NCBI RefSeq assembly: GCF_900129775.1 | Contig: NZ_FQWV01000003.1 | Span: 62,001 to 126,000 of the forward strand | Direction: 5' to 3' | Source: Halobaculum gomorrense | Lineage (GTDB): Archaea > Halobacteriota > Halobacteria > Halobacteriales > Haloferacaceae | Length of the DNA stretch: 64,000 nucleotides | Shown: piece after piece, positions 1 to 9,410 of the stretch | Layout: each line of letters begins with the position of its first letter | Numbering within the stretch: the stretch's first letter is position 1 | Translations under genes and position numbers: made by a program | The notes under the pieces: generated by a model | The model's database searches: none | Told to the model about the DNA's origin: nothing | Seen by the model: only the letters and a program-made list of their open reading frames with translations

Positions 1-2523
1 ACGGTCTACCGCGGGTCCGGGGAGAACAGAACCGACTACCTCACGGAACAGGGCGTCGACCTCCGCCATCTGGATATCGCCCGCGACTCGGCGGAGTTCG
101 AGGGCGGGCAGCTCACCCTGACGGCGACGAACGACACGGCGGGACTCGCCGGGTCGTCGTTCGATCTGCTCGCGACCGCCGACGGCGACGACCGGCGCGC
201 GACGCTCTCGGCGACGCTCGAAAACGGCACCGTCAGGGTCGACCGGAACGACGCGTTCACCGGGCTGCTCGTGCCGCCGGCGAACGTGACGCTGGCTGCC
301 GCCGGCGGCGGGCCGTCGGTCACCGGTGACACGAGCGTGGCGCTCGGGTCCGCCGCGCCCGACCCGACGGTCATCGTCTCGGCCGGCGGTGTCACGGTCG
401 AATCGCCGCTGCTGGTCGCCGGGACGACCTACGGCGTCCACGTCGCGACGAGCGGTCCGGCCGGGGAGTTCGCGACCACAGCGCCCGCACGGGAGACCGA
501 CGGCGTGTACACCCTGTCGATCGAGAACGAGTACATCGCCGGGGTCGACAGCGTCGAGATCTCGGTGTCGACCGACGGCGGGTCGGTGCTCCGGTACCGA
601 ACGGAGGTCGGGACCCCCGCGGTCGGAACCCTCGGCAGTAACCAGCGCAGCGTGACGCTCTCGGACGGGACGTTCGCGGACAGCGATGTCGAGTTCGTGC
701 TGCTGTCGATCGGTGACCGCGTTCGCGTGGTGACCGAGGCGACGGCCAACGACACGACCGTCTCGCTCGGGGGGTTACCCGCTGGGATGGGACTCGCTCG
801 GAACGGCTCCTACCGGCTCGTCGTCGCCTTCGCGGACGCGCCGTCGAAAACCGTCGCCGTCGATGGCGACGCCAAGAGCGCCGGACTCGTCTCACTGAGT
901 GCTGCCGCGGACAAAAAAACGGATGCCGGAACGCCGGCGGAAATGAACGGCTCAACGGGGAACGCGTCGGCCGGCCTGTTCGATCGCGTCCCCGGCGGTC
1001 AGTTCACGCTCGGTCTCGTCGGCGGCCTGCTCATCCTGCTCGTCGGCGGCGGCGGCTACGTCGTCGGCCAGTCGCTGGTCGGTGGCTCCGGCGGCGGGGG
1101 GGCGGCGGCCGGCCGACAAACGCGCGACGTGCGCGTCCGGATCGCCGACGGATACGCCGACGAGCGGCTCACCGACGAGGTGTACCTCACGGCACGTCCG
1201 GCGAACCAGTCGGCGACGAGCGACGTGAACCGCACCGGCGGCGGCCGCGAGGACTCCGTCGAGGGAGGCGTCGTTACGTGGACGCTCGACGCCGAGCCGT
1301 ACGAGTTCACCGCCTCCTACAACGGCACCACCGTCACCGAGACCGCGGACATGCTCGAGGACGACCTCGTCCTCCGCTTCCGGCCGGTCTCCAAGTCCGT
1401 CACCGTCACCGACGAGACGGGCGAGCCCGTGTCCGACGCCAGGGTCACCGCGACGTTCGACGGCGAGACCGTCACCGAGCCGACCGACGCGAACGGGCGC
1501 GCCTCGCTGACGCTGCCGGTGACCGCTTCCGCAGTGGAGGTGACGGCCGAGCACGATCGGTACGAGCCCGACACGAAGCGGGTGTCCGATCCCAACGACA
1601 TCCCGTCGCAGCTCCGCGTCGTCGGAAAGACCGGAACACTTCGGGTCGAGACGGCCATCGACGGCCAACCGGCGGACGCGGTCGAGGTCAGCCTCGACAC
1701 CGACGACGAGTGGCTCCGAACCCGGCTCCGAGAGTCGAGTCCGACCGACGAGGGAGACGACGCCGTCGGCCTCCCCGCCGGCGAGTACACGCTCGTCGGC
1801 TCGGTCGACGCCGCGCCGTTCGAGGACGACAGAGCGCGCGTCACCGTTCGCGAGAACAAGACGACTGCCGTCACGCTCGACGTGCCGTTCGAGTACGAAC
1901 TGTCCGCGGACCACCGCGAGTCGCTCGCGTCGCTCCGCAGCGACGCGGACGACCTGGTCCCGGGCGGCCGGCTCGACTCGGCGATCCACGGCTACTACGC
2001 GAGCGTCGCGCGGTCGCTGGCGGACGCCGTCGAGCGGGTCCCCGACTCGGGGGTTCGCTTCGCGGAAACCGGGGTCGACCCCGAACCGGTGGTCGACGCG
2101 ATGCTGGACGCCGGCAACGGTTGCGTCGAGGCCGTCGACAACGCGATGAACACGAAACACAACGTCGACCTCTTCAGCGCGTGCGCGGACATGCGCGAGG
2201 CCACCGTCGAGTGGCGGGCCGGCTACGATCTCGACGACTGCTTCGCGTTGATCGACGAGGACCGAGTGGGACAGCGCGCAGAGCTCAAATCGCGGCTGTC
2301 GGAGGCCGGCTCGACCGTCGAGGACCACCGCGGCGACGTGAACGTCGTTTCACCGGCCAGCGATGTCGTCGAAGAGCTAGAGGCGTACGAACGAGACACG
2401 AGGGAGTCGGACGAGGTGCGAAACGCGGCGTTCGTCTTCGCTGTCGCCGGCTTCGCCGCGGCCGTGACCGAACTGTTCGACCACCCGCGGCTGCTCGACC
2501 GGCTCAACCGGACGATGTACTGA
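1..2523 (+). CDS. Membrane protein with Ig-like domains on both sides of one transmembrane segment (5' truncated)
   Basis: The reading frame is open from the first base, so the true start lies outside the window; 840 residues are visible. Residues 1-325 are beta-rich and Thr/Val/Gly-rich, as in haloarchaeal surface proteins. One Gly-rich hydrophobic segment follows at about 338-358. After it come a beta domain, a carboxypeptidase-regulatory-like domain (about 420-510), a second beta domain and a helical C-terminus with three Cys. If the N-terminus is outside, the last 480 residues are cytoplasmic, which is unusual for such domains. The next gene starts 2 bases after the stop, so this heads a three-gene operon. 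I recognise no specific function. Confidence 0.85.
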   Translation, partial: TVYRGSGENRTDYLTEQGVDLRHLDIARDSAEFEGGQLTLTATNDTAGLAGSSFDLLATADGDDRRATLSATLENGTVRVDRNDAFTGLLVPPANVTLAAAGGGPSVTGDTSVALGSAAPDPTVIVSAGGVTVESPLLVAGTTYGVHVATSGPAGEFATTAPARETDGVYTLSIENEYIAGVDSVEISVSTDGGSVLRYRTEVGTPAVGTLGSNQRSVTLSDGTFADSDVEFVLLSIGDRVRVVTEATANDTTVSLGGLPAGMGLARNGSYRLVVAFADAPSKTVAVDGDAKSAGLVSLSAAADKKTDAGTPAEMNGSTGNASAGLFDRVPGGQFTLGLVGGLLILLVGGGGYVVGQSLVGGSGGGGAAAGRQTRDVRVRIADGYADERLTDEVYLTARPANQSATSDVNRTGGGREDSVEGGVVTWTLDAEPYEFTASYNGTTVTETADMLEDDLVLRFRPVSKSVTVTDETGEPVSDARVTATFDGETVTEPTDANGRASLTLPVTASAVEVTAEHDRYEPDTKRVSDPNDIPSQLRVVGKTGTLRVETAIDGQPADAVEVSLDTDDEWLRTRLRESSPTDEGDDAVGLPAGEYTLVGSVDAAPFEDDRARVTVRENKTTAVTLDVPFEYELSADHRESLASLRSDADDLVPGGRLDSAIHGYYASVARSLADAVERVPDSGVRFAETGVDPEPVVDAMLDAGNGCVEAVDNAMNTKHNVDLFSACADMREATVEWRAGYDLDDCFALIDEDRVGQRAELKSRLSEAGSTVEDHRGDVNVVSPASDVVEELEAYERDTRESDEVRNAAFVFAVAGFAAAVTELFDHPRLLDRLNRTMY

Positions 2524-2525
2524 TA

Positions 2526-3527
2526 ATGACTCCAATCCCAACCACGACCCCACGGATCGCAACGATCGCCGTGTGCCTGTTGCTCGTCGTCGGATCGGTC
2601 CCCGTCGGGGCGACCCAGACGGACGCCGAGACGGCAGACGAGTTCCTGACCGCGCTACGGCAGTACGAGGACTCAGAAGCGCTGTCGACGTACAGCGAGT
2701 TCGAGGTGATGCGCGGCCAGGCCGTCACCGCCGTCCAGACGGGCGAGTTCACCGACGCGGACCGCGAACGGATGACCGCCGTCGTCGCCGTCCTCGAGAA
2801 CTTCACGGCGGCCTATCGGACCGCACAAAACAACAGCACCGGTCAGGGGCTCCGGCTCGCCGACGCGACCGCGCAGGCGATCGACCGACTTGAGGCCGCC
2901 GGCGGCGACAACTACGCCACGCTCGCCCGACTCGGGCTCGAACGGTTCTACCGCCAGCGCGGCGAGACGCTGTACGAGCGCGCTCGCGGTGCGACGAACA
3001 CCTCGGCCCAGCTGGACTACCTCGAGAGCGCGGCTGCGGCGTTCAAAGCCGCGGGCGCGAGCGGGCGGTACTCCGCGGTGAGCGCGGAGGCGAGCCGCGT
3101 CCGCGCCATCTTCGAGTCCGACCGCGAGCGGATGAACTCCGCACTGAGCGCCGCCGGGTCGTTCGTCGACGCCTGCGGCGAGGCGTGCGCCTCGCCGGTC
3201 GCGGCGATCACGACGCTCGGGCCCGGCGTGTTCGGCACGTACGTCGACGCCCGGTCGGCAGCCGCACAGGCGGCTGTCGCGGCTCGGCTGGCAGAGAAAC
3301 ACGGGCTCGAACGCGCCAGTGAGCGCGCGAACACGCTCGCGTCGTCGACGAGCGACGCGCTGTTCGCGCTCTCGCTGGCGGCGACCGTCCTCGCGCTCGC
3401 GTACGCGGTGCTTGTCGGCCTCGTCGCCGCCGCGTTCGGCTGGCGGGTCGCGACGTGGGCCGAGGATGTCGACGGCTCGAAGGTGGGACAGATCGTCCCG
3501 CGCGCCCCCGTGGAGGTGTCTCAATGA
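2526..3527 (+). CDS. Exported helical protein anchored by a C-terminal transmembrane segment
   Basis: The protein has 333 residues. Residues 1-28 are a Sec-type signal peptide ending near VPVGA. Residues 30-270 are predicted mostly helical, with two close Cys (motif CGEAC) near 218. A long hydrophobic segment at about 277-305 is followed by a short cytoplasmic tail. The ATG at 2526 was chosen because it directly follows the upstream stop and precedes the signal peptide; an open frame further upstream is antisense-like noise. The stop overlaps the next start (ATGA). The role is unknown; it probably works with its two operon neighbours at the cell surface. Confidence 0.82.
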   Translation: MTPIPTTTPRIATIAVCLLLVVGSVPVGATQTDAETADEFLTALRQYEDSEALSTYSEFEVMRGQAVTAVQTGEFTDADRERMTAVVAVLENFTAAYRTAQNNSTGQGLRLADATAQAIDRLEAAGGDNYATLARLGLERFYRQRGETLYERARGATNTSAQLDYLESAAAAFKAAGASGRYSAVSAEASRVRAIFESDRERMNSALSAAGSFVDACGEACASPVAAITTLGPGVFGTYVDARSAAAQAAVAARLAEKHGLERASERANTLASSTSDALFALSLAATVLALAYAVLVGLVAAAFGWRVATWAEDVDGSKVGQIVPRAPVEVSQ

Positions 3528-6250
3528 CCCGCACGAGCAGCGTCGCGCGGCTGCTCGCACTCGCGTTCGCCGTCGTCGTGGTGCTCGGCGCGGCGACGCC
3601 GGCGATCGGCGTCCAAACGACCGTCGAGACGGATGCGGCGCTGACCGACCAGACGGTGACCGACGAGCTCTCGTTCACCTTCACCGCCGATTCGAACGGG
3701 ACCGTCGACGCGACGCAGGAGATCTCCCGCGCGAACGGGAACGTCACCTTCGCGTTCGACTCGTGGGAGCGGGTCGGCGGGGGGGCCAGCGGGACCTCCT
3801 CCTCGTGGGAGGTCGTCGCCGGTGAGGAGTACCGCGTGACCTACGAGGTGACTGTCACCGGCAGCGTCTCAGAACAGACCTACTCGGGGACGGCGCAGAT
3901 CTCGGGTGCGACCTCCGCGTCCGAGCAGCTCGAGGTGTACGTCGACGTGCTCTACCCCGAGTTCGGCGTCGTCGACACCGGCGATCCGAAGCTGGTGTTC
4001 GACAACCCGAACAGCCAGTCGCAAACGACCACCTTCGACGTGACGGTGCCGAACACCGGAAACGGGGCGATGGTGCTCTCGGACGTGTCGTTCTCCAGCG
4101 TGCCGGCCGACTTCACGGTCGACGCGGTGTCGATCCCAGACACGATCGGCGCGAACGACGAGGGCGACGTGGGGCTGGAGGTGACGGCCGACGACAGCGT
4201 CAGCGCGGGGACGTACAGCTTCACGATGACGCTCGAGGACAACCTCGGCAACACGCGTGACGTGAGCGTCTCCGTCGACGTGGTGAAGCCGCCGATCGTT
4301 TCGGTGCCGGGCGACGAGGTGAACGTCGGCGACGTGCTCGTCGGCTCCTCGAGCACCGTCGACTTCCAGGTCGAAGAGATCGCCGGAAACGACGGCATCG
4401 ACGGGCTCACCGTCGAGATAATCGGCGCGGAGACCGACGGCAGTGTCTCCTTCAATGGCCTCCGGTCCGTCTCAACCTCGCCCGGCGGGAGCGACACCGC
4501 TTCGGTGACGATGTCCGGGTTCGACTCGGCCGACCAACACGAGGAGTTGACGTGGGACCTAAAGGTGACGCCGGACGCCGCAAACGCGCCCAGCTACACC
4601 TTCACGGTCACCGGACGGGTGATCTACCCGGCGAAGCTGGAGCGCGTGGAGTCGTCGGACCCGACGATCCCGTTCGACGAACCGAAGTCGTCCACGTCGA
4701 CGTTCCAGCAGACGACAGAGGTCGGCATCGTCAACTCCGGCGACCTGGAGATGACCGTCGTCAGCGCCGACGCGTCGATGGTGACCGGCGGCCAGTACAT
4801 CACGGCCGGCATCTCCGACCTCCCGAACGCCGTGAGCGGGCTCTCGACCGGAACGGCGACGCTGTCGCTCACGGCCGACGACGACACCCCCGAGGGGGAG
4901 TACGAAGTCGAGATCACCGTCCAGACTGAGAGTGCTGGCACGAAGACGATCACGCGGACCGTCACCGTCTCCCAGCAACCGGAGCTGTCGGTGTCGAACT
5001 CGGTCTCATACGGCGAGGTGACGATCACGGAGAACCGGACGCAGACGATCGACGTGGCCGAGCGCCTCGGGTTCGAGTCGATCGAGAACGTCCAAGTCAA
5101 GCGGGTCGACGGCCCGAACCGCTGGCTCACGGTCGTGAGCGAACCGAGGGGCACGGTCGCCGCCGGAGAGACGAAGCCACTGGTCGTCGCCTTGCAGTTC
5201 GACACGCAAGCCGAGCTGTACCAGCAGTACCGCTGGCGGTTCCGCGTCTCCGGCGACGGCGTCGAAACCCAGACGATCACGGTGACCGCACGCGCCAAGC
5301 CGTACAGCTTCGACCGGATCACCGAGCCGCTCGGACAGTACGAGTCCGCAGTCCAGTGGAAACGCGACACCGCGGTCCCGATGAACGAGATGCTGCTCAC
5401 AATGGAACAGCGGCTCCGCGGCGACGAGAAGGTCCCCGGCGCGGACCTCTCGCGGGGGCTCGCGGTGGGGCGCGCGACGCTGCTGTTCGTCGACTCCCTC
5501 GACGCCGCCCGCGCGGCCCAGGAGAACGGGAGCTACGCGCAGGCACAGCGATCGCTGGCCCGCGCGGCCGTCGCCCGGGACCTGATGAAACAGTACGCCG
5601 GTTCCCTCGAACAGCCAGACCTGCGTTCGACGGCGCGCCAGGGGATCAGCGCTGCCGACGAGGCGTTCGCTGCGACCGTCGCCGACCAGCGCGACCACTA
5701 CCGCGGCGTCGTGGAGGCGAACAAATCGGCTATCGCGAACGCCGAGGCCCACAGGGCGCTGATGCGGCTCGCCCAGTACACCGGCAACGACGAGGCCGCG
5801 CAGCGACACCGGGCTGCGTACGAGGACGCGTCGGCACGCTACCGACGGCTCGTCGACACTGCCGCGACTCGCCGGGCGAGCGCCGAGTCCGCGTACGCGG
5901 CGTACCGAGCGAACGCGACGGTCGTGCTCGCGGGGTACCCGCTCGTCTTCAACCCCGCACGCGCCGACGCCGCGCTGGAACAGATCAACCGGATCACCGA
6001 TCTCTACAGCGACTCGGCCGCCGGCTTCCGACGTGCCGGCGCGACCGACGAGGCGGACGCCACGGCCGAGCGGGCCGCGACTGTCGGAGGACGGCTCGCG
6101 GTCAGCCGGTACGGACTCTTCGGTGCGATCGGGGCGTACGCGCTCGCCGTACTCCTCGTCCTCGCCCGGGTCGGGTTCCGCACGTACGCGTACGTTCAGG
6201 ACGCCGAAGCGGCCACGACCGGGGAGTTCCTCACGCAGATGTCGACCTGA
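3524..6250 (+). CDS. Large exported multi-Ig (CARDB/NEW3-like) protein with helical stalk and C-terminal transmembrane anchor
   Basis: The protein has 908 residues. A signal peptide occupies about 1-30. Several beta-sandwich repeats follow between about 30 and 620; their phrases such as VPNTGNG and VNSGDLE are typical of CARDB/NEW3-type domains. Residues 630-850 form a helical, Ala/Arg-rich region, then one transmembrane segment lies at about 862-885 with a short tail. The start overlaps the preceding stop by four bases (ATGA), indicating translational coupling. The layout (beta domains, helical part, anchor) echoes the other two genes of the operon. The likely role is a surface scaffold or receptor; no enzyme motif is visible. 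Confidence 0.85.
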   Translation: MTRTSSVARLLALAFAVVVVLGAATPAIGVQTTVETDAALTDQTVTDELSFTFTADSNGTVDATQEISRANGNVTFAFDSWERVGGGASGTSSSWEVVAGEEYRVTYEVTVTGSVSEQTYSGTAQISGATSASEQLEVYVDVLYPEFGVVDTGDPKLVFDNPNSQSQTTTFDVTVPNTGNGAMVLSDVSFSSVPADFTVDAVSIPDTIGANDEGDVGLEVTADDSVSAGTYSFTMTLEDNLGNTRDVSVSVDVVKPPIVSVPGDEVNVGDVLVGSSSTVDFQVEEIAGNDGIDGLTVEIIGAETDGSVSFNGLRSVSTSPGGSDTASVTMSGFDSADQHEELTWDLKVTPDAANAPSYTFTVTGRVIYPAKLERVESSDPTIPFDEPKSSTSTFQQTTEVGIVNSGDLEMTVVSADASMVTGGQYITAGISDLPNAVSGLSTGTATLSLTADDDTPEGEYEVEITVQTESAGTKTITRTVTVSQQPELSVSNSVSYGEVTITENRTQTIDVAERLGFESIENVQVKRVDGPNRWLTVVSEPRGTVAAGETKPLVVALQFDTQAELYQQYRWRFRVSGDGVETQTITVTARAKPYSFDRITEPLGQYESAVQWKRDTAVPMNEMLLTMEQRLRGDEKVPGADLSRGLAVGRATLLFVDSLDAARAAQENGSYAQAQRSLARAAVARDLMKQYAGSLEQPDLRSTARQGISAADEAFAATVADQRDHYRGVVEANKSAIANAEAHRALMRLAQYTGNDEAAQRHRAAYEDASARYRRLVDTAATRRASAESAYAAYRANATVVLAGYPLVFNPARADAALEQINRITDLYSDSAAGFRRAGATDEADATAERAATVGGRLAVSRYGLFGAIGAYALAVLLVLARVGFRTYAYVQDAEAATTGEFLTQMST

Positions 6251-6283
6251 GTCGGACCGCCAGCTGACAGTTTCACCGAACGC

Positions 6284-6288
6284 ATTTT
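6284..6288 (+). terminator. Oligo-T tract after the three-gene plus-strand operon
   Basis: A TTTTT run lies 34 bases after the stop at 6250, in the gap between two convergent operons. Archaeal RNA polymerase can terminate at short U-runs. A perfect 7-bp hairpin with a 3-base loop (6297-6313) lies beside it but on the wrong side of the T-run to act as a bacterial-style terminator. Confidence 0.35.
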
Positions 6289-6321
6289 TCGACGCGCCGC
6301 CGGCGACCGGCGGAGCGACGG

Positions 6322-9300
6322 TTACTCGTACTGCGTCGAGAGCCGCTGCGGGAGCCCGGACTCGTCCGACTCGACGTCGAGATCCCACGCGTCCGAGGCG
6401 ACCGCGCCCTCGTCGTCGGCGGTCGCGGTGACCGTGGCGCTCGTCGCGGCGTCGCCGGCCGACACCTCCGCGTCGATCGCGATCCGCTCGCCGGCGTCGA
6501 CCCCCTCCAGGTCGACGAGGTATCGGACCGACTCGCCGGACGCGAGGTCGTCGCCGTCGGAACCCTCGGCGTACATCGTCTTCTCGACGTTGGTCCCCTC
6601 GGCGTCGACGGACACCGACTCGACGGGACGCGACCCGTCGTTTGCGACCGAGAGGAACACCGAACCGAAGCCCCGCTCGACGCGCGACTGCGGACCCACG
6701 TCGATCGAGAGGTCGTCGACGCGGTCGCTGTCGGTTCCGACGACCGACTCCCGGACAACGAGCGTGTTCACCTGCTGCGGCCCGTCTCCGGTGTGTCGGT
6801 CGGTCCGACGCGCGCGCACGAACGCCTTCGCGACATCACCCTGCAGCGTGTACGGAGTCGTCACCGTCACGTGTGCTGGCGAGTCGGGGGAAACCGTGGC
6901 GTCGATCGGCGCCGACCGCTCGCCGCCGACGACCGCCTCCTCGACCGCCCACTCGCCCTCGTCGCTCTCGAGCGTGACCGAGAGAACGCCGTCGTCCGGT
7001 CCGTCGGGCTGCCAGGTGATCATCGCCACCAACTCGCCGTCCTCGACGGCCCGCTCGGTCGCCGGCACCGATGCGGTCTTCCCCTCGTGTTCCACCTCCA
7101 CGCGCGGGAGCGACAGCGACGACCGAAGCGGCACGTGGTACCGAGTGCCGACCGCCTCGCCGCCGCCCCGAACCTTCAGGCGCTGGGCGTAGGCGCCGTC
7201 GTCGGTTCGGAGGTGGAACTCGACGGGTTCCGGGTCGTCGTTGGAGACGACCAACCGCTCTTCGAACACCGCCCCTCGTCGAGGCGTCTCCGACGGGAAC
7301 CGCCGATCGATCGAGATCGGTATCGATCCGTCACCTCCTTCGACACCCGACTGGGCTCTCCCCGGCGAGCCGCCCCGGCGTCGGCTCGAACCGGCGGTAC
7401 CGCCGGTGCGGCCGGCATCGCCGCCGCCGGCCACGCCGGTTCCCCCGGCGGGAAGCAGCGAGCACCGTGCGAGCCCGAGCCGCTCTGAGACGTGGCCCCC
7501 GCTCGTCTCGACGGTGACCGATCGATCCCCGGGCACCGTGACCGGGAGCGCAATCCGATAGGCCCCGTCTGCGGGGATCGACACCGGCATCGAGAACGAG
7601 CCGTCCTCGTCCGGAACGCCGTCGACGCTCACGTCGTCGTCGACGGCGACGGGAGTCTCGTTGTGCAGCGTCACCAGCAGGAAGCCGTCCGACTCCGCCT
7701 CTAGGTCGATCGCCGTCGGCGTTACCGGCACGGCCGTCTCGGCTTCCAGCGGGTCGACGCCGTCCGCGCGCACCTCCACGTCGCCGCTCGGTAGGTTCTG
7801 TTCGAACGGCACCGCCTCTGCGGCCCCGGGGTCAAGCGTGCCGACCGTCGTCTCGCCGACGGTGACGCCGGAGACCGTCGCCTTCCCGACGTTCTCGACG
7901 CGTATCGTCGCCGTGAGCGTGCCGTCTTCGACCGCCTCGAGGTCGGTCTCGACACGGAGCGCGGTCGTCTCTTCTTGGACCTCGAGGGTCTTCGTGACTG
8001 ATTCCTCGCCGACCGTCGCGGTCACATCGACCGCATCGCCGTCCACCGAGTGAAGCGAGACGCGGCGGCGCTGCGTCGCGCCGGTGTCGATGGTCGCGGA
8101 GACGTTCGAGGAGGCGACGCGGGCGCCCTCGGCCTCGACGGTCGCGTCGACCTCGACTGCGCCGTCGCTCTCGTTCGCGAGCGCGATCACCACCGTCGGG
8201 TCACGCGGGCGCAGCGAGTCGCCCTCGATCTCCACGCCGACGGCGTCGTCGGCCTGGCCGACCGCGGCGTACACGGTCGCCGTGCCGCTGCCGACGGTGC
8301 AGACGAGATCGAGCGACGGCGTCGTCGCGATCGGCGTGCCGCTCACCCCGTCGAGCGGGTGGCGGTTGCCGTCGGCGTCGACCGCCAGGTCGCTGCCGGA
8401 GACGCGGGCCGCCAGGGCGCTCTCGCCCGCGTCGGCCAGCCAAGACACGTCGCCGTCGATCTCCCACTCTCGTCGTTCGCCCTCGTACCCGACGAGCTGT
8501 CCCCCTTTGAGCGAGACGACCGCCCGTCCGGAGAGCAGGCCAACGTCGGTCACCGCGCCCGAGAGCGTCCGTTCATCGAGCTGCTCGCCGTCGGCGTCGA
8601 GCACCGTGAGGAACGACCACGAGGCGACCGCGAGTCGGCCGTCGGCGGCCGCGACCGCAGGCGACTCCGCCACCTCGGCGTGCGGCTGATCGAACCGCCC
8701 CGCCTCGATGCCGGTTCGACCCTCGACGACGACGAACTCCCCGTCGCCGGTCCGGACGTACACCCGGTCGTTGTCGGGGTCCGCGTCCACCGAGCGGCCG
8801 TCGGCCACGTCGACGCCCCACACGCGGCTTCCGGAGTGGGAGAACGCCTCCAGCTCGGTCCCGCTCAGCGCGTACACCCTGTCTGCGACGGCCACGTCGA
8901 GCACGTCGTCCCTGCGGGCGACGCGCCGTCGGTCGCCCGAGGTGATCAGGTCGACCCGCCCGTCGCCGGTGGCGACGGCGATCACGCCGGGACCGGCGTC
9001 CGCGGCCGCGACCGCCGGCATGTCGAACGCGTCGACCTGCACGTACTGTCGGGGGACCTGCGGTCCGTCGGAACCGGCGGGCCCGTCTGCCGTCCCCGTG
9101 GCGTCGGCTCCTGACTCCCCGGGATCAACTTCGCAGTCGGATTCGCCCCCGTCCCCGCCGTCTGAGTGGCCTCCGGCCGCGGCGGCGGGCTCGTCACCGC
9201 TCCACGCCCCGGATTCGCCTCCGGCCGTCCCGTCGCCCCAGTCGTCGCTACCCTCGCCCTCGACCGCGGGGCTCCGGTCGCGACCGTCCTCGTCCGTCCC

Positions 9301-9408
9301 GTCGTCGACGGAGTCCGACCCCGCGTTCGGGCCGCCGTTGACGCGACCGGCCTCCGGCCCATCATCGTTCGGCTTCTCTCCGTCCGGCTCGGGGTCGGTG
9401 CCGTCCAC
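6322..9408 (-). CDS. Acidic beta-propeller plus multi-Ig protein without export signal, last gene of the AAA cluster
   Basis: The protein has 1028 residues from a GTG start placed two bases after the stop of the AAA gene; an open frame continues upstream but lies inside that gene. Residues 1-105 are acidic low-complexity (Asp/Gly/Ser). Residues 110-370 contain repeats like those of PQQ/WD-type propellers (motifs such as VDLITSGDRR and VYALSG). About five CARDB-like beta domains follow, with a Gly/Arg-rich linker near 690. I see no signal peptide and no transmembrane segment, so it is probably a cytoplasmic scaffold for the neighbouring ATPase. The function is unknown. Confidence 0.85.
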   Translation of the reverse strand: MDGTDPEPDGEKPNDDGPEAGRVNGGPNAGSDSVDDGTDEDGRDRSPAVEGEGSDDWGDGTAGGESGAWSGDEPAAAAGGHSDGGDGGESDCEVDPGESGADATGTADGPAGSDGPQVPRQYVQVDAFDMPAVAAADAGPGVIAVATGDGRVDLITSGDRRRVARRDDVLDVAVADRVYALSGTELEAFSHSGSRVWGVDVADGRSVDADPDNDRVYVRTGDGEFVVVEGRTGIEAGRFDQPHAEVAESPAVAAADGRLAVASWSFLTVLDADGEQLDERTLSGAVTDVGLLSGRAVVSLKGGQLVGYEGERREWEIDGDVSWLADAGESALAARVSGSDLAVDADGNRHPLDGVSGTPIATTPSLDLVCTVGSGTATVYAAVGQADDAVGVEIEGDSLRPRDPTVVIALANESDGAVEVDATVEAEGARVASSNVSATIDTGATQRRRVSLHSVDGDAVDVTATVGEESVTKTLEVQEETTALRVETDLEAVEDGTLTATIRVENVGKATVSGVTVGETTVGTLDPGAAEAVPFEQNLPSGDVEVRADGVDPLEAETAVPVTPTAIDLEAESDGFLLVTLHNETPVAVDDDVSVDGVPDEDGSFSMPVSIPADGAYRIALPVTVPGDRSVTVETSGGHVSERLGLARCSLLPAGGTGVAGGGDAGRTGGTAGSSRRRGGSPGRAQSGVEGGDGSIPISIDRRFPSETPRRGAVFEERLVVSNDDPEPVEFHLRTDDGAYAQRLKVRGGGEAVGTRYHVPLRSSLSLPRVEVEHEGKTASVPATERAVEDGELVAMITWQPDGPDDGVLSVTLESDEGEWAVEEAVVGGERSAPIDATVSPDSPAHVTVTTPYTLQGDVAKAFVRARRTDRHTGDGPQQVNTLVVRESVVGTDSDRVDDLSIDVGPQSRVERGFGSVFLSVANDGSRPVESVSVDAEGTNVEKTMYAEGSDGDDLASGESVRYLVDLEGVDAGERIAIDAEVSAGDAATSATVTATADDEGAVASDAWDLDVESDESGLPQRLSTQYE

Positions 9409-9410
9409 GG

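Noticed and set aside
952-2328. Long minus-strand open frame (458 codons) opposite the first gene
   Set aside because: Its sequence is Arg/Gly/Val-rich and matches no family. It is the usual GC-driven shadow of the plus-strand gene, whose domains are clear.
1278-2525. Upstream 416-codon extension of the second gene
   Set aside because: It is very Arg-rich, overlaps the first gene entirely and precedes a good signal peptide at the ATG 2526, so it is out-of-frame noise.
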